DNA from: CAZFBR01 sp035353495 [NCBI: uncultured bacterium]
GTDB taxonomy: Bacteria; DAOPZR01
NCBI GenBank assembly: GCA_964517215.1
Contig: CAZFBR010000005.1
Location: 1 to 41,108 of the forward strand
Direction of reading: 5' to 3'
Length of the DNA: 41,108 bases
The notes below the pieces were generated by a model that saw nothing but the letters and a program-made list of their open reading frames with translations, was not told the origin of the DNA and did not search any database. Of the stretch, positions 6,965 to 14,135 are shown piece by piece. How positions within the stretch are numbered: the first letter of the stretch is position 1; each line of letters opens with the position of its first letter. The position numbers and the translations under genes were made by a program.

Positions 6965-8683
6965 TCAGCGCTCCGTCCCGGTGTCGGGGAGGTCGAACGA
7001 TTCGATCACCGACTGCAGCAGCATTTCCGATTCCGCGGCGTTCTCCCCCAGCAGGCAGGCGATCTGCTGCACCGTGCCCAGGTTGCGCTCGATCACCGCC
7101 TGCGCCTTGCGCACGATCTCCTGCTTCTGCACCGCCGGCTCGGTCACATCCTGCACCACCGCGCCGACCAGCCAGCCCGGCTCGATGGTGAAGACCGAGA
7201 TGCTGAGGATGGCGGCGTGATGGCGGATCTGCCGCGCGGCGATATCGGGCGCGCCCTGCAGCACCTCCTCGCACCAGCCGGCGAAGGGCATGACCCGCGC
7301 CAGCTGCGCCCCCTCGAGGCTGCCGGCGGTGGCGTAGACCGCGGCGCAGTCGTCCCCCATGAGCCGGGCGAACCCGCGGTTGCACTCGACGATGGTCAGG
7401 TCGCGGTCGACGATGACCACGCCCGAGGGCATGGCCTGGATGAGCGCGTTCGCCTTGCGGTGCGCCAGCTGGCGCATGTAGGAGACGCACATCGCCTTCT
7501 CCGCCTTGCCGGCAAGCAGGCCGCGGCAGAAATCGCGGCAGGAATCGTAGCCGCAGCCGCTGCAGTTGAGCTCGTCGCGCTCGCTGTTCTTGCCGATGGC
7601 GCGCAGGGTCGCGCGCACCTGCTCCTCGGGAAAGGTGCTGTCGGAATCGATCCCCGCGCCCGGATCGAGCGGGATCGGCGCCTGCGGAACGCGCAGCTTC
7701 TTTTCGTCGTGGTAGGCAACCGCCACCACCAGGTCGCGCCGCTTGCGCGCCAGCGCGCCGCGGGCCTGCATCATCGGCCCGTTGATGCATCCGCCGGGGC
7801 AGGCGAGCAGCTCGAGGAAGACCGGCTCCGTGAGCCCGGCCGCATCGAAGTCGCGCACCGTCTGATCGATGGCGTCGATCCCCGACACCGCCATGGGGAA
7901 GAACGCGGGCGCGGCCAGGTTGGCCTTGATGCCGGCGATCATCCCGCCGTCGACCGGATAGAGCCCCCCCTCCTCCGCGCGGTGCGGCACGAAGCTGTCG
8001 GCGCCGGGCTCGCCGGCCAGCGGCACCCGCTCCTGCTGCAGCCAGTCGCGCAGCTCGCGGAAGGTCAGGGCGACATCGACCAGATCAGGAAAGCGGTCCG
8101 CCTCGAGTTTCTTGGCGATGCAGGGGCCGATGAAGACCACGCCGGTCTCCGTCCCCAGCGCGCGCCGCAGCATCCCCGCATGCGCGAGCAGGGGGGAGCG
8201 GAGCGGGGTCACCGCCGAGAGGAACTGCGGATGGCGGTGGCGCAGGTACTCGACCGCGGTCGGGCAGGCGGACGAGATGTGCAGGCGCGGCTTCCCGTCG
8301 GCGAGCAGGCGGGCGACATGGGCGGAGACCTCCTGCGCGCCGAGCGCGGTCTCGGAAACCGCAGCGAACCCGAGCCGGCGGAGCGCGCCGATCAGCTGCG
8401 CCGGCGCAACCCCGGGGAACTCGGTCAGCCATGAGGGCGCGAGCGACACGACCACCCGCGCGGTGCGGGCAAGGAGCTGGCGGGCGCGAGCGACATCATC
8501 GCGCACCTTCTTGGCCCGCACCGAACATGCATCGACACAATGACCGCAGAGGATGCACGCCTCGGGCATCACCTCCGCGCTCGACCCGGTCACGCGGATC
8601 GCCTTGACCGGGCATTCGCGCACGCACTTGTAGCAGTCCTGGCACTCCGTGCGTTCGGTATAGACCGGGTGAAACCGGTTCAT
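6965..8683 (-). CDS. Sensory [FeFe] hydrogenase HydS-like, group C (C3-type), with PAS domain
   Basis: A 572-residue multidomain protein. Residues 14-53 hold two [4Fe-4S] motifs (C14xxCxxCxxxC and C43xxCxxCxxxC). The H-cluster domain follows: L1 is SSACP with a single cysteine (C140) where catalytic enzymes have two, L2 is FIGPCIAKKLE (C188), and L3 is ELLACPGGCINGP (C295, C299). Residues 374-399 (C374, C377, C382, C399) form an Fe-S domain of the PF04060 type, and ~410-515 a PAS domain (MPSGVVIVDRDLTIVECN). This architecture, together with the downstream PP2C phosphatase, is that of phosphatase-linked sensory hydrogenases thought to detect H2 rather than turn it over fast. The start overlaps the ferredoxin stop by 4 nt. 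The tail (~515-572) is helical and could be a signalling linker. Confidence 0.88.
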   Translation of the reverse strand: MNRFHPVYTERTECQDCYKCVRECPVKAIRVTGSSAEVMPEACILCGHCVDACSVRAKKVRDDVARARQLLARTARVVVSLAPSWLTEFPGVAPAQLIGALRRLGFAAVSETALGAQEVSAHVARLLADGKPRLHISSACPTAVEYLRHRHPQFLSAVTPLRSPLLAHAGMLRRALGTETGVVFIGPCIAKKLEADRFPDLVDVALTFRELRDWLQQERVPLAGEPGADSFVPHRAEEGGLYPVDGGMIAGIKANLAAPAFFPMAVSGIDAIDQTVRDFDAAGLTEPVFLELLACPGGCINGPMMQARGALARKRRDLVVAVAYHDEKKLRVPQAPIPLDPGAGIDSDSTFPEEQVRATLRAIGKNSERDELNCSGCGYDSCRDFCRGLLAGKAEKAMCVSYMRQLAHRKANALIQAMPSGVVIVDRDLTIVECNRGFARLMGDDCAAVYATAGSLEGAQLARVMPFAGWCEEVLQGAPDIAARQIRHHAAILSISVFTIEPGWLVGAVVQDVTEPAVQKQEIVRKAQAVIERNLGTVQQIACLLGENAAESEMLLQSVIESFDLPDTGTER

Positions 8684-8937
8684 GCCGGCGTCCCAGCGAA
8701 GGTGCGGTCGAGCAGTTCGAGCAGGGCCGGCCCATTGATCCCGGTATACTCCGTACCGCCGATTTTGATGCGCGGCCCGCGACTGCAGTCATTCACGCAG
8801 AGTTCGCCGCGCAGGACTATGTGCGCGTCGAGGTTGTTGGTTGTTATGTAGTTCTTGACCAATTCGACATTTTCACGATTCCCGCGCAGATAGCAGGCAC
8901 TCCCCATACAGAGCTCAATCGCCATTTTATCAGCCAT
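8680..8937 (-). CDS. Thioredoxin-like [2Fe-2S] ferredoxin, first gene of the sensory hydrogenase operon
   Basis: An 85-residue NuoE-type small ferredoxin. Cluster ligands are in ELCMGSACYLRGN and GELCVNDCSRGP, the same C-x4-C ... C-x3-C layout as the copy at 4806. Start choice: ATG at 8937 has GGGAG 9 nt upstream, while the in-frame ATG at 8946 sits inside that ribosome binding site. It is the first gene behind the consensus promoter and palindrome at 8971-9028, and its stop overlaps the sensory hydrogenase start (ATGA). It probably carries electrons to or from HydS. The C-terminus (GTEYTGINGPALLELLDRTF) is the usual end of this fold. Confidence 0.88.
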   Translation of the reverse strand: MADKMAIELCMGSACYLRGNRENVELVKNYITTNNLDAHIVLRGELCVNDCSRGPRIKIGGTEYTGINGPALLELLDRTFAGTPA

Positions 8938-8970
8938 TGCAATCATCTCCCTTTCCCGCCGACCTTAATC

Positions 8971-8986
8971 GCGATATATATATCGC
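8971..8986. promoter_or_regulatory. Perfect 16-bp palindrome, candidate operator
   Basis: GCGATATATATATCGC is identical to its reverse complement. It lies about +8 to +23 relative to the predicted transcription start of the hydrogenase operon, where a bound repressor would block early elongation, and within the 5' leader of the first gene. The regulator is unknown; it does not match the Rex consensus (TTGTGA-N6-TCACAA). Confidence 0.55.
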
Positions 8987-8999
8987 TATGTTTTTCACG

Positions 9000-9028
9000 A
9001 TTATAACACATTGCGGTACATTTGTCAA
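9000..9028 (-). promoter_or_regulatory. Consensus sigma70 promoter of the sensory hydrogenase operon
   Basis: Minus strand: -35 TTGACA (9028-9023), exactly 17 nt, -10 TATAAT (9005-9000). Both hexamers are full consensus, unusual for a GC-rich genome, and sit in a locally AT-rich tract. Predicted start near 8993, leaving a leader of about 55 nt that contains the palindrome. A promoter this strong next to an operator implies tight repression when not needed. Confidence 0.85.
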
Positions 9029-9308
9029 TAACTTTTAGTTGAATTTATGTAACGTTCTGATTTCGTTTCAAATGTGGTGATTGGGTAATGCCATTTTGAT
9101 GAATAATTCTCTCTTTGATACTGTACGACGAAATGGAATACGGGCGTGACATTGCCCGCTTTGGCTTTTAGCCGCAGCCGCTGACCAGATTATTCGTCAC
9201 ACTCATTTGCTTCCACTGCCAACTTCACTGTTAACCGCCACGCTCCGTCTCCTGCGCCCCTCTTCTTCCGGTCACACAGCCATGCATCCGCCAAAAACTA
9301 TTGGCACA
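9029..9308. other. AT-rich intergenic stretch upstream of the hydrogenase promoter
   Basis: No gene supported. It is clearly more AT-rich than its surroundings between about 9029 and 9130 and contains only a short hairpin at 9141-9158. The AT-rich part could act as an UP element for the consensus promoter or bind nucleoid proteins. Confidence 0.5.
9141..9158 (-). terminator. Possible weak terminator of the malY-like gene
   Basis: CGGGC-gtgacatt-GCCCG forms a 5-bp stem; on the minus strand it is followed by TATTCCATTTCG, only modestly T-rich. On the plus strand a T-rich stretch also follows, but there is no plus-strand gene upstream. Confidence 0.3.
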
Positions 9309-10499
9309 TCATTCCCCGCGCAATTCAGCTTGCAGCGCTGTCACCATCTGCCGCAGCGCGCGGACAAGGATGACCCGCGGGCAGGCCAGATTGAGGCGCT
9401 GAAACCCGGCGCCTTCACGCTCACTGAACATGCGCCCGTCATTCAATGCGACTTTGGCCTTGAAGCAGAGCACGCGATGCAGCTTCTCCGGCGACCAGCC
9501 CAGCCGGCGGAAATCAAGCCAGACCATATAGGTTGCTTCCGGCTCCATGACCGTCACCGCCGGCAGGTGCGCCGCCAGATAGTCGCGGAGGAACACGTAA
9601 TTCCCCTCGATATAGCGCATAACCGCGCGCAACCACGGCCCGCCATGGCGATAGGCCTCCGCTGCGGCAATCCCCGCAAAGATATTCGCCCCCTCGACCC
9701 CGCCGTTATGCAGCTGCGTTGCGAGCGCGCGACGCAGCGCCGGGTTATGGGCGACGATATGCGCCAGCTGCAGGCCGGCCAGGTTGAAGGTCTTGCATGG
9801 CGCCATGAGCACGACAGCATTCATCCGGCAGGCGCGCGACACCGTCGCAAATGGAACATGCCGATACCCGGTGAAGACCAGGTTGCAGTGGATTTCGTCA
9901 GCCACCACCAGCACGCCATGCCGCGCGCAAATGCGCCCGACCCCCAGCAGTTCGCGCTTCGTCCAGACCCGTCCGCCCGGATTGTGCGGACTGCACAGAA
10001 TCAGCATTTTCGTCCGCGGCCGGCGTGCCAGGCGTTCGAGGCCGGCGAAGTCCATCCCGTATTTTCCATCAACAAGACGCAGGTTGTTTTCCAGCAGCCG
10101 CCGCCCGTTATCGAGCACGCTGGTATAGAACGGTTTGTAGACCGGCGGCTGGATGATGATCCCGTCGCCCGGCCGGGTAAAGGTCTGGATGGCCTGGCGC
10201 AGGGCGAAGACCACGCCCGGGGCATAGAGCAGTTCGTCGGCACTGATCGCCCACCCGAACCGGCGACGGTACCAGTCGCGCACCGGCTGATAAAACGACC
10301 ATGGATACACGGTATATCCGAAGATCCCCTGCCGAGCACGCCGCTCCACCGCGCGCACCACCGCCGGCGGCGCCGCGAAATCCATGTCCGCCACCCACAG
10401 CGGCAGCATGTCGTCCGTCGGGAACCGCAGCGCCATGCGGTCCCATTTCAGCGAATGGGTATTGGTCCGGGGTATGATCCGGTCGAAATGGTACGGCAT
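9309..10499 (-). CDS. MalY/PatB-type PLP-dependent aminotransferase or C-S lyase
   Basis: A 396-residue fold-type I PLP enzyme of the MalY/PatB class, whose members cleave cystathionine-like C-S bonds. Typical features: PLWVADMDF near residue 34-41, GYTVYP (61-66), SPHNPGG with N173, VVADEIHCNLVF with D201 contacting the pyridine nitrogen, and the Schiff-base lysine K236 in MAPCKTFNLAGLQ (family form S-x-S-K-T-F-N). Here the residues before the lysine are A-P-C, a mild variation. The chosen ATG has AAGGAG 6 nt upstream; the in-frame ATG 8 codons earlier has no such site. It has its own promoter (10533-10561) and stands alone. Likely role: cystathionine beta-lyase in methionine metabolism, or cysteine desulfhydration. 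Confidence 0.87.
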   Translation of the reverse strand: MPYHFDRIIPRTNTHSLKWDRMALRFPTDDMLPLWVADMDFAAPPAVVRAVERRARQGIFGYTVYPWSFYQPVRDWYRRRFGWAISADELLYAPGVVFALRQAIQTFTRPGDGIIIQPPVYKPFYTSVLDNGRRLLENNLRLVDGKYGMDFAGLERLARRPRTKMLILCSPHNPGGRVWTKRELLGVGRICARHGVLVVADEIHCNLVFTGYRHVPFATVSRACRMNAVVLMAPCKTFNLAGLQLAHIVAHNPALRRALATQLHNGGVEGANIFAGIAAAEAYRHGGPWLRAVMRYIEGNYVFLRDYLAAHLPAVTVMEPEATYMVWLDFRRLGWSPEKLHRVLCFKAKVALNDGRMFSEREGAGFQRLNLACPRVILVRALRQMVTALQAELRGE

Positions 10500-10532
10500 C
10501 CTGCGCTCCTTGCCCGTCAGCACTATTCCCGG

Positions 10533-10561
10533 ATACTACATCCCGCCGCCGGTACGGTCAA
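10533..10561 (-). promoter_or_regulatory. Sigma70-like promoter of the malY-like gene
   Basis: Minus strand: -35 TTGACC (10561-10556), 17-nt spacer, -10 TAGTAT (10538-10533). The start of transcription would fall near 10526, giving a leader of about 27 nt containing AAGGAG. Confidence 0.6.
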
Positions 10562-10632
10562 GAATTGCCGGGCTGCACGTGCGCAGCCGGGCAGGCGGCC
10601 ACTGACCCGAACGTGGGCCGCACACCGGCGAG

Positions 10633-10680
10633 CGCCTGCGTCATCGGCAGGCGTCCAAGGAAACCGCCGGTTCTACCGGC
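10633..10680 (-). terminator. Two tandem hairpins downstream of the sulfatase-like gene
   Basis: Two palindromes follow one another: CGCCTGC-N7-GCAGGCG (10633-10653) and GCCGGT-TCT-ACCGGC (10666-10680). On the minus strand the second is followed by GGTTTCCTT, a poor T-tract. They lie between the sulfatase stop and the malY promoter, where a terminator is expected. Confidence 0.4.
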
Positions 10681-10726
10681 GCCGGGACCCGATGCTGCAT
10701 CAGCCCCGGCGCTGTTTGCCGGTCGC

Positions 10727-12283
10727 TTACCGGATATAGCCGAGTCCGCGCATCACCTGCCGGCTGGCAGCGTCCGGTCGCGCCGGATCAAGGGCTACAG
10801 GGATGAGAAACGGCGACAGGATCGCGCTGCACGCGGCACTGCGCGACAGTAGCCCTTCACGCAGCGGCTGCATTTCACCGGGATCGCGTTCAAGATCGTA
10901 GCGCTCACCGCGGGTGAAATAGACGCTGTGCGGATGCCGGGCGAAAACGGCACCGAACGGCAGCCGGGCGAGGGCATGCAGGTAATTGTTCATCTCATTA
11001 TGCACAATGGTCTTGTCCGTGCCGGTGCGCAGGCAGGTGGTGGGAAAGAGCGACACCCGGCGATACCCGGGGTCGAGATTGTCCATTTGCGCAATCACCG
11101 TGCGCGGCCGGGCGGCGGTATCGAGCAGTTCGGTCAGCGCCGCGCCGTCCGCCGCCGGTACCGGCAGGCCCAGCACTGCGGTCACCGTGGGGAAGATGTC
11201 CACCGTCCGGGCCGGCAGGGCAATCCGTCTGCCGCCGGCCGCATGGCCGGGCAGGTGCACCAGCAGCGGCACCCGCAGCAGTTCGTCGTGCAGCGAGTGC
11301 GAATGCCAGCCCCAATGCCCGTGCTCGCCGAATTCCTCGCCATGGTCGGCGGTAATGATGATCAGCGCCTGGCGCAGCTGCCCGCGCCGCGCCAGATACT
11401 GCCACAGGCGCTGCAGTTCACGATCAACCGCATGGATCGATTCATCGTACAGGTCGACCATATGCGCTGCGTCGGCCGGGGCAAGCGCCGGCGCATCCGC
11501 CAACCCGTCGTTCAGCCGGGCCAGGACCGCGGGACTGAAGCCATCGCGATAAGGGCCGGCATAACGCGGGTCGGTGAACACACGGTCAGCCGGCGGCGGC
11601 TGCAGCGGGGCATGGGTCTGGTATGTGTGCAGGAACATGAACCACGTGTCACCCTGCGTGGCTTCGCAAAAGGCGATGACGCGGTCGACCTGCGCAGCGA
11701 TCGGATCGGGACTTTCGTAAAAGGAATCGAACCCGCGGCGGAATCCCCACCCGGCGCCGACCTGCCCGCCGCCCACCACGCCCGCGGTGGTATACCCGGC
11801 CGCCTGCAATGCCGACGGCAGCCAGGGGACCCGGGCATTTACCGCGGTCTGCAGCGAAAGAAACGCGCCGTGCCGGGCCGGCCAGCAGCCGCTGAGCAGC
11901 GAGGCATTGCCGGGCAGCGACGACGGTGATGCGGTGAATGCCTGCTCGAAAAGCACGCTTTCCGCGGCAAGTGCCGCCAATCCCGGGGCAGTCGGCCGTG
12001 CATACCCGTACATGGGCAGATGGTCGGGGCGCAGCGCATCGATGCAGATCAGCAGCACCGGTCCCCGGGTAGCCGGCGGGTCCGCAGTCAATACGCTCCC
12101 GGCATCCGGCAGGTGAACATCGTTCACCGGCGGTACCAATGGTGCCAGCAGCGCCAGTACCGCCGGTGCCAGATACAGCGGCGCCAGCCCGAGCACCAGC
12201 ACCATCCCCACCGCCACCAGCAGCAGCCAGCGCCGCTGGCGCAGCAGATTCATCCCGGTACGACCGGGAACCGACGAGGTCAT
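10727..12283 (-). CDS. Membrane-anchored sulfatase-like protein (alkaline phosphatase superfamily)
   Basis: A 518-residue protein with one N-terminal membrane anchor (WLLLVAVGMVLVLGLAPLYLAP) and an extracytoplasmic sulfatase-like domain. Metal-site motifs are present: LICIDALRPDHLPMYGY near the start and ITADHGEEFGEHG further down. The segment SPSSLPGNASLLSG occupies the place of the sulfatase signature C/S-x-P-S-R-x-x-L-x-x-G; the nucleophile would be Ser and the conserved Arg is replaced by Asn. It may therefore be a phospho- or sulfo-transferase/hydrolase without classical formylglycine chemistry. Start: ATG 12283 has GGAG 9 nt upstream and fits the predicted transcription start; the ATG at 12298 would be nearly leaderless. 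It is divergent from a second sulfatase-like gene. Confidence 0.82.
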   Translation of the reverse strand: MTSSVPGRTGMNLLRQRRWLLLVAVGMVLVLGLAPLYLAPAVLALLAPLVPPVNDVHLPDAGSVLTADPPATRGPVLLICIDALRPDHLPMYGYARPTAPGLAALAAESVLFEQAFTASPSSLPGNASLLSGCWPARHGAFLSLQTAVNARVPWLPSALQAAGYTTAGVVGGGQVGAGWGFRRGFDSFYESPDPIAAQVDRVIAFCEATQGDTWFMFLHTYQTHAPLQPPPADRVFTDPRYAGPYRDGFSPAVLARLNDGLADAPALAPADAAHMVDLYDESIHAVDRELQRLWQYLARRGQLRQALIIITADHGEEFGEHGHWGWHSHSLHDELLRVPLLVHLPGHAAGGRRIALPARTVDIFPTVTAVLGLPVPAADGAALTELLDTAARPRTVIAQMDNLDPGYRRVSLFPTTCLRTGTDKTIVHNEMNNYLHALARLPFGAVFARHPHSVYFTRGERYDLERDPGEMQPLREGLLSRSAACSAILSPFLIPVALDPARPDAASRQVMRGLGYIR

Positions 12284-12306
12284 GGTCTCATTCTCCATCG
12301 GGCGCG

Positions 12307-12335
12307 AGTGTAGCACCCGCCCGCGCCAGCGTCAA
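12307..12335 (-). promoter_or_regulatory. Promoter of the minus-strand sulfatase-like gene
   Basis: Minus strand: -35 TTGACG (12335-12330), 17 nt, -10 TACACT (12312-12307). Start near 12300. It is back to back with the plus-strand promoter, the two -35 boxes being about 17 bp apart. Confidence 0.65.
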
Positions 12336-12352
12336 CGACAGCACAACACCCG

Positions 12353-12381
12353 TTGACGCCATCTCCGCCGGCTGTTATGCT
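12353..12381 (+). promoter_or_regulatory. Promoter of the plus-strand sulfatase-like gene
   Basis: -35 TTGACG (12353-12358), 17 nt, -10 TATGCT (12376-12381). Predicted start near 12388, only about 12 nt before the ATG at 12400. Confidence 0.65.
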
Positions 12382-12399
12382 GGCTGCAGGATACCGTGC

Positions 12400-13926
12400 A
12401 TGACTGATAAACAACCTGCATCCGCCGGATCGGGCCGGGCGGCACGCTGGCTGGCCGGCGCTGCCCCCCTCCTGCTTGCTCTCTATCCGCTGGCGCATCT
12501 CGCCGCAGGCAACTGGTCGCTGCTCGACCCCGGCGTGATGCTGTGCCTGGCGTTGCTGCTGGGCCTGCTCACTGCCGCCGGCCAGTTGGCGGCCGGCCGT
12601 TTTCTGCGCGACCGCGCCGCCGGCCAATGCTGGCTGGCGCTGGCCCTGGGTTGGCTTGCCTTGTATCCCGCTTTCCGCGCCGGCTGCACCGGCGTTTGGC
12701 CGGCACTGACCCCGGCGGCGATAGCGGCGGCCCATGGCGCGAGCGGACTGCTGCTGCTGCTGCTCGCCGTCTGGCGGCTGCGCCGCCCGACACCTTCCGC
12801 CGCGGCATTCGCCGCCATTGCGGGCGCTGTCGGCGCCCTGCTCCTTGGCACGCTCCTGATCGCGATGCTCTTCGACTGGTGGGGCCGGCAGCGGGATTTC
12901 GCCGCCACCTGCGACGCCTTCACTGTGCCTGTACCGGCCACCGCGCCCGCCGCCGCCGCACCCGACATCACCCTGCTGATCCTCGATGAATACGCCCGCG
13001 CCGATACACTTCGCCGGCTCTTTGCCGGCGACAACGAGCCGTTCATCGCGGCGCTGCGCGCGCGCGGTTTTACCGTACCCGACCTTGCCCGCGCCAATTA
13101 CAATCAGACGATGCTGACGCTCGCCAGCGCCCTGAACCTCGCGTACCTGCCACCCCTGGCTGACCGCGGCGACAACTGGCCCGTTGCCCGGCTCGTGCGC
13201 CACAGCCGCCTGGCCGCGCTGCTGGCCGCCCGCAACTACCTGATCCGCGACTGCGCCGGCGGTTATGCGGGGGTCGCCCTCAACCCGCCTTCGCTCGCCG
13301 CCAACATCCTGTATCATCATCAGGACATGCTGCTCGCCTGGCTGGACCTGACCCCGGCGAGCGCGCTTGTCGACAGCCTGCTCCGCCCGCAGTCGGTGCA
13401 GGGTCATGCGCTGCGCGCGGCAACGCGTGCCGCCTTCGCGCGCGCCGCCCTGCCGCCCGACCCGCAACAACCCACCTTCACCTTCGTCCATTGCGTGGTG
13501 ACCCATCAGCCGCTGGTCTTCGCCGCCGATGGCGGCTGGCCGGAAGCGACTGATACCGCAGGGCAGTATCGCGGCGCCGTGGCCCACGCCAATCGCCTGG
13601 TCCTGGAACTGGCCGACCGCTGCCGCCGTCAGGCGATACGCCCGCAGGTCATGGTGATCATGTCCGACCACGGCACGGGGACACGTTTGGACTGGGCCAG
13701 CCCGGTGCGCACCGACTTAGACGAACGGTTCGGCACCATCAACGCGGTCTGGTATTCGTCCGGGAACTATGCCGCCCGCCCGGCGGCACTGACCCCGGTC
13801 AATACCCTGCGGCGCATCGCCAGTGACTGGCTGGGCGCGGATTGTCCGCCGCTGCCTGAACAGTCATTCTTCTCCACCCTCAAACAACCCTATCACTTTA
13901 CCGACATCACCGAACACCTTCTATGA
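12400..13926 (+). CDS. Polytopic membrane protein with sulfatase-like domain; 3' end altered by IS insertion
   Basis: 508 residues as it now stands. The first ~180 residues hold about five hydrophobic segments; the rest is an alkaline-phosphatase-superfamily domain: DITLLILDEYARADTLRRLF (metal site), YNQTMLTLASALN (probable Thr or Ser nucleophile), THQPLVF, and VMVIMSDHGTGT. The arrangement recalls membrane phosphotransferases and sulfatase-like proteins that modify surface glycans. ATG 12400 follows the promoter closely, with AGGA 9 nt upstream. The stop codon TGA (13924-13926) lies inside the left inverted repeat of the IS, so the native C-terminus has been lost. Joining the sequence beyond the IS restores a frame of about 18 more codons (…YLSQPDTTTPP…) ending at 15269. 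Loss of the tail may or may not affect function. Confidence 0.8.
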   Translation: MTDKQPASAGSGRAARWLAGAAPLLLALYPLAHLAAGNWSLLDPGVMLCLALLLGLLTAAGQLAAGRFLRDRAAGQCWLALALGWLALYPAFRAGCTGVWPALTPAAIAAAHGASGLLLLLLAVWRLRRPTPSAAAFAAIAGAVGALLLGTLLIAMLFDWWGRQRDFAATCDAFTVPVPATAPAAAAPDITLLILDEYARADTLRRLFAGDNEPFIAALRARGFTVPDLARANYNQTMLTLASALNLAYLPPLADRGDNWPVARLVRHSRLAALLAARNYLIRDCAGGYAGVALNPPSLAANILYHHQDMLLAWLDLTPASALVDSLLRPQSVQGHALRAATRAAFARAALPPDPQQPTFTFVHCVVTHQPLVFAADGGWPEATDTAGQYRGAVAHANRLVLELADRCRRQAIRPQVMVIMSDHGTGTRLDWASPVRTDLDERFGTINAVWYSSGNYAARPAALTPVNTLRRIASDWLGADCPPLPEQSFFSTLKQPYHFTDITEHLL

Positions 13927-13936
13927 AAACGCTTGT

Positions 13937-14135
13937 CAACATGTTTCCAAGCACACCCATAACACTTCTTGCCAAAGCAAGACCCGTCGGTCATCCTTCT
14001 ATCCGTGCCCGCAACTGCCGCCACACACACCGTATAAATGGGACCCGCGGCTCCCTAACCTCTCCCGAGGGGCCTTACGCCCAGAGGGATACGAGGGCAG
14101 CCGGGGTCCGCCGAAAATCTATCATAAATACCACC
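13937..14135 (-). ncRNA. Candidate bridge RNA / seekRNA of the IS element
   Basis: This is the non-coding end downstream of the transposase, where IS1111-type elements encode their guide RNA. Read on the minus strand it forms a long imperfect stem, GGACCCCGGCTGCCCT (about 14110-14095) pairing with AGGGAGCCGCGGGTCC (14056-14041), enclosing a large loop with a nested GGGC-GTAAG-GCCC hairpin. A second perfect hairpin (TCTTGC-TTTG-GCAAGA) lies at 13969-13984. The large loop contains GGGAGAGGT, complementary to ACCTCTCCC found 4 bp beyond the right inverted repeat, as expected of a target-binding loop. No ribosome binding site or conserved protein is present. Structure was judged by eye. Confidence 0.5.

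Noticed and set aside
5203-7191. A 662-codon plus-strand open frame across the phosphatase and repeats
   Set aside because: It is antisense to the phosphatase and hydS 3' end, translates the tandem repeats in a low-complexity Arg/His-rich way, and has no supporting motif.
8971-9028. Rex-type operator at the hydrogenase promoter
   Set aside because: The palindrome lacks the TTGTGA/TCACAA half-sites; a different regulator must be assumed.
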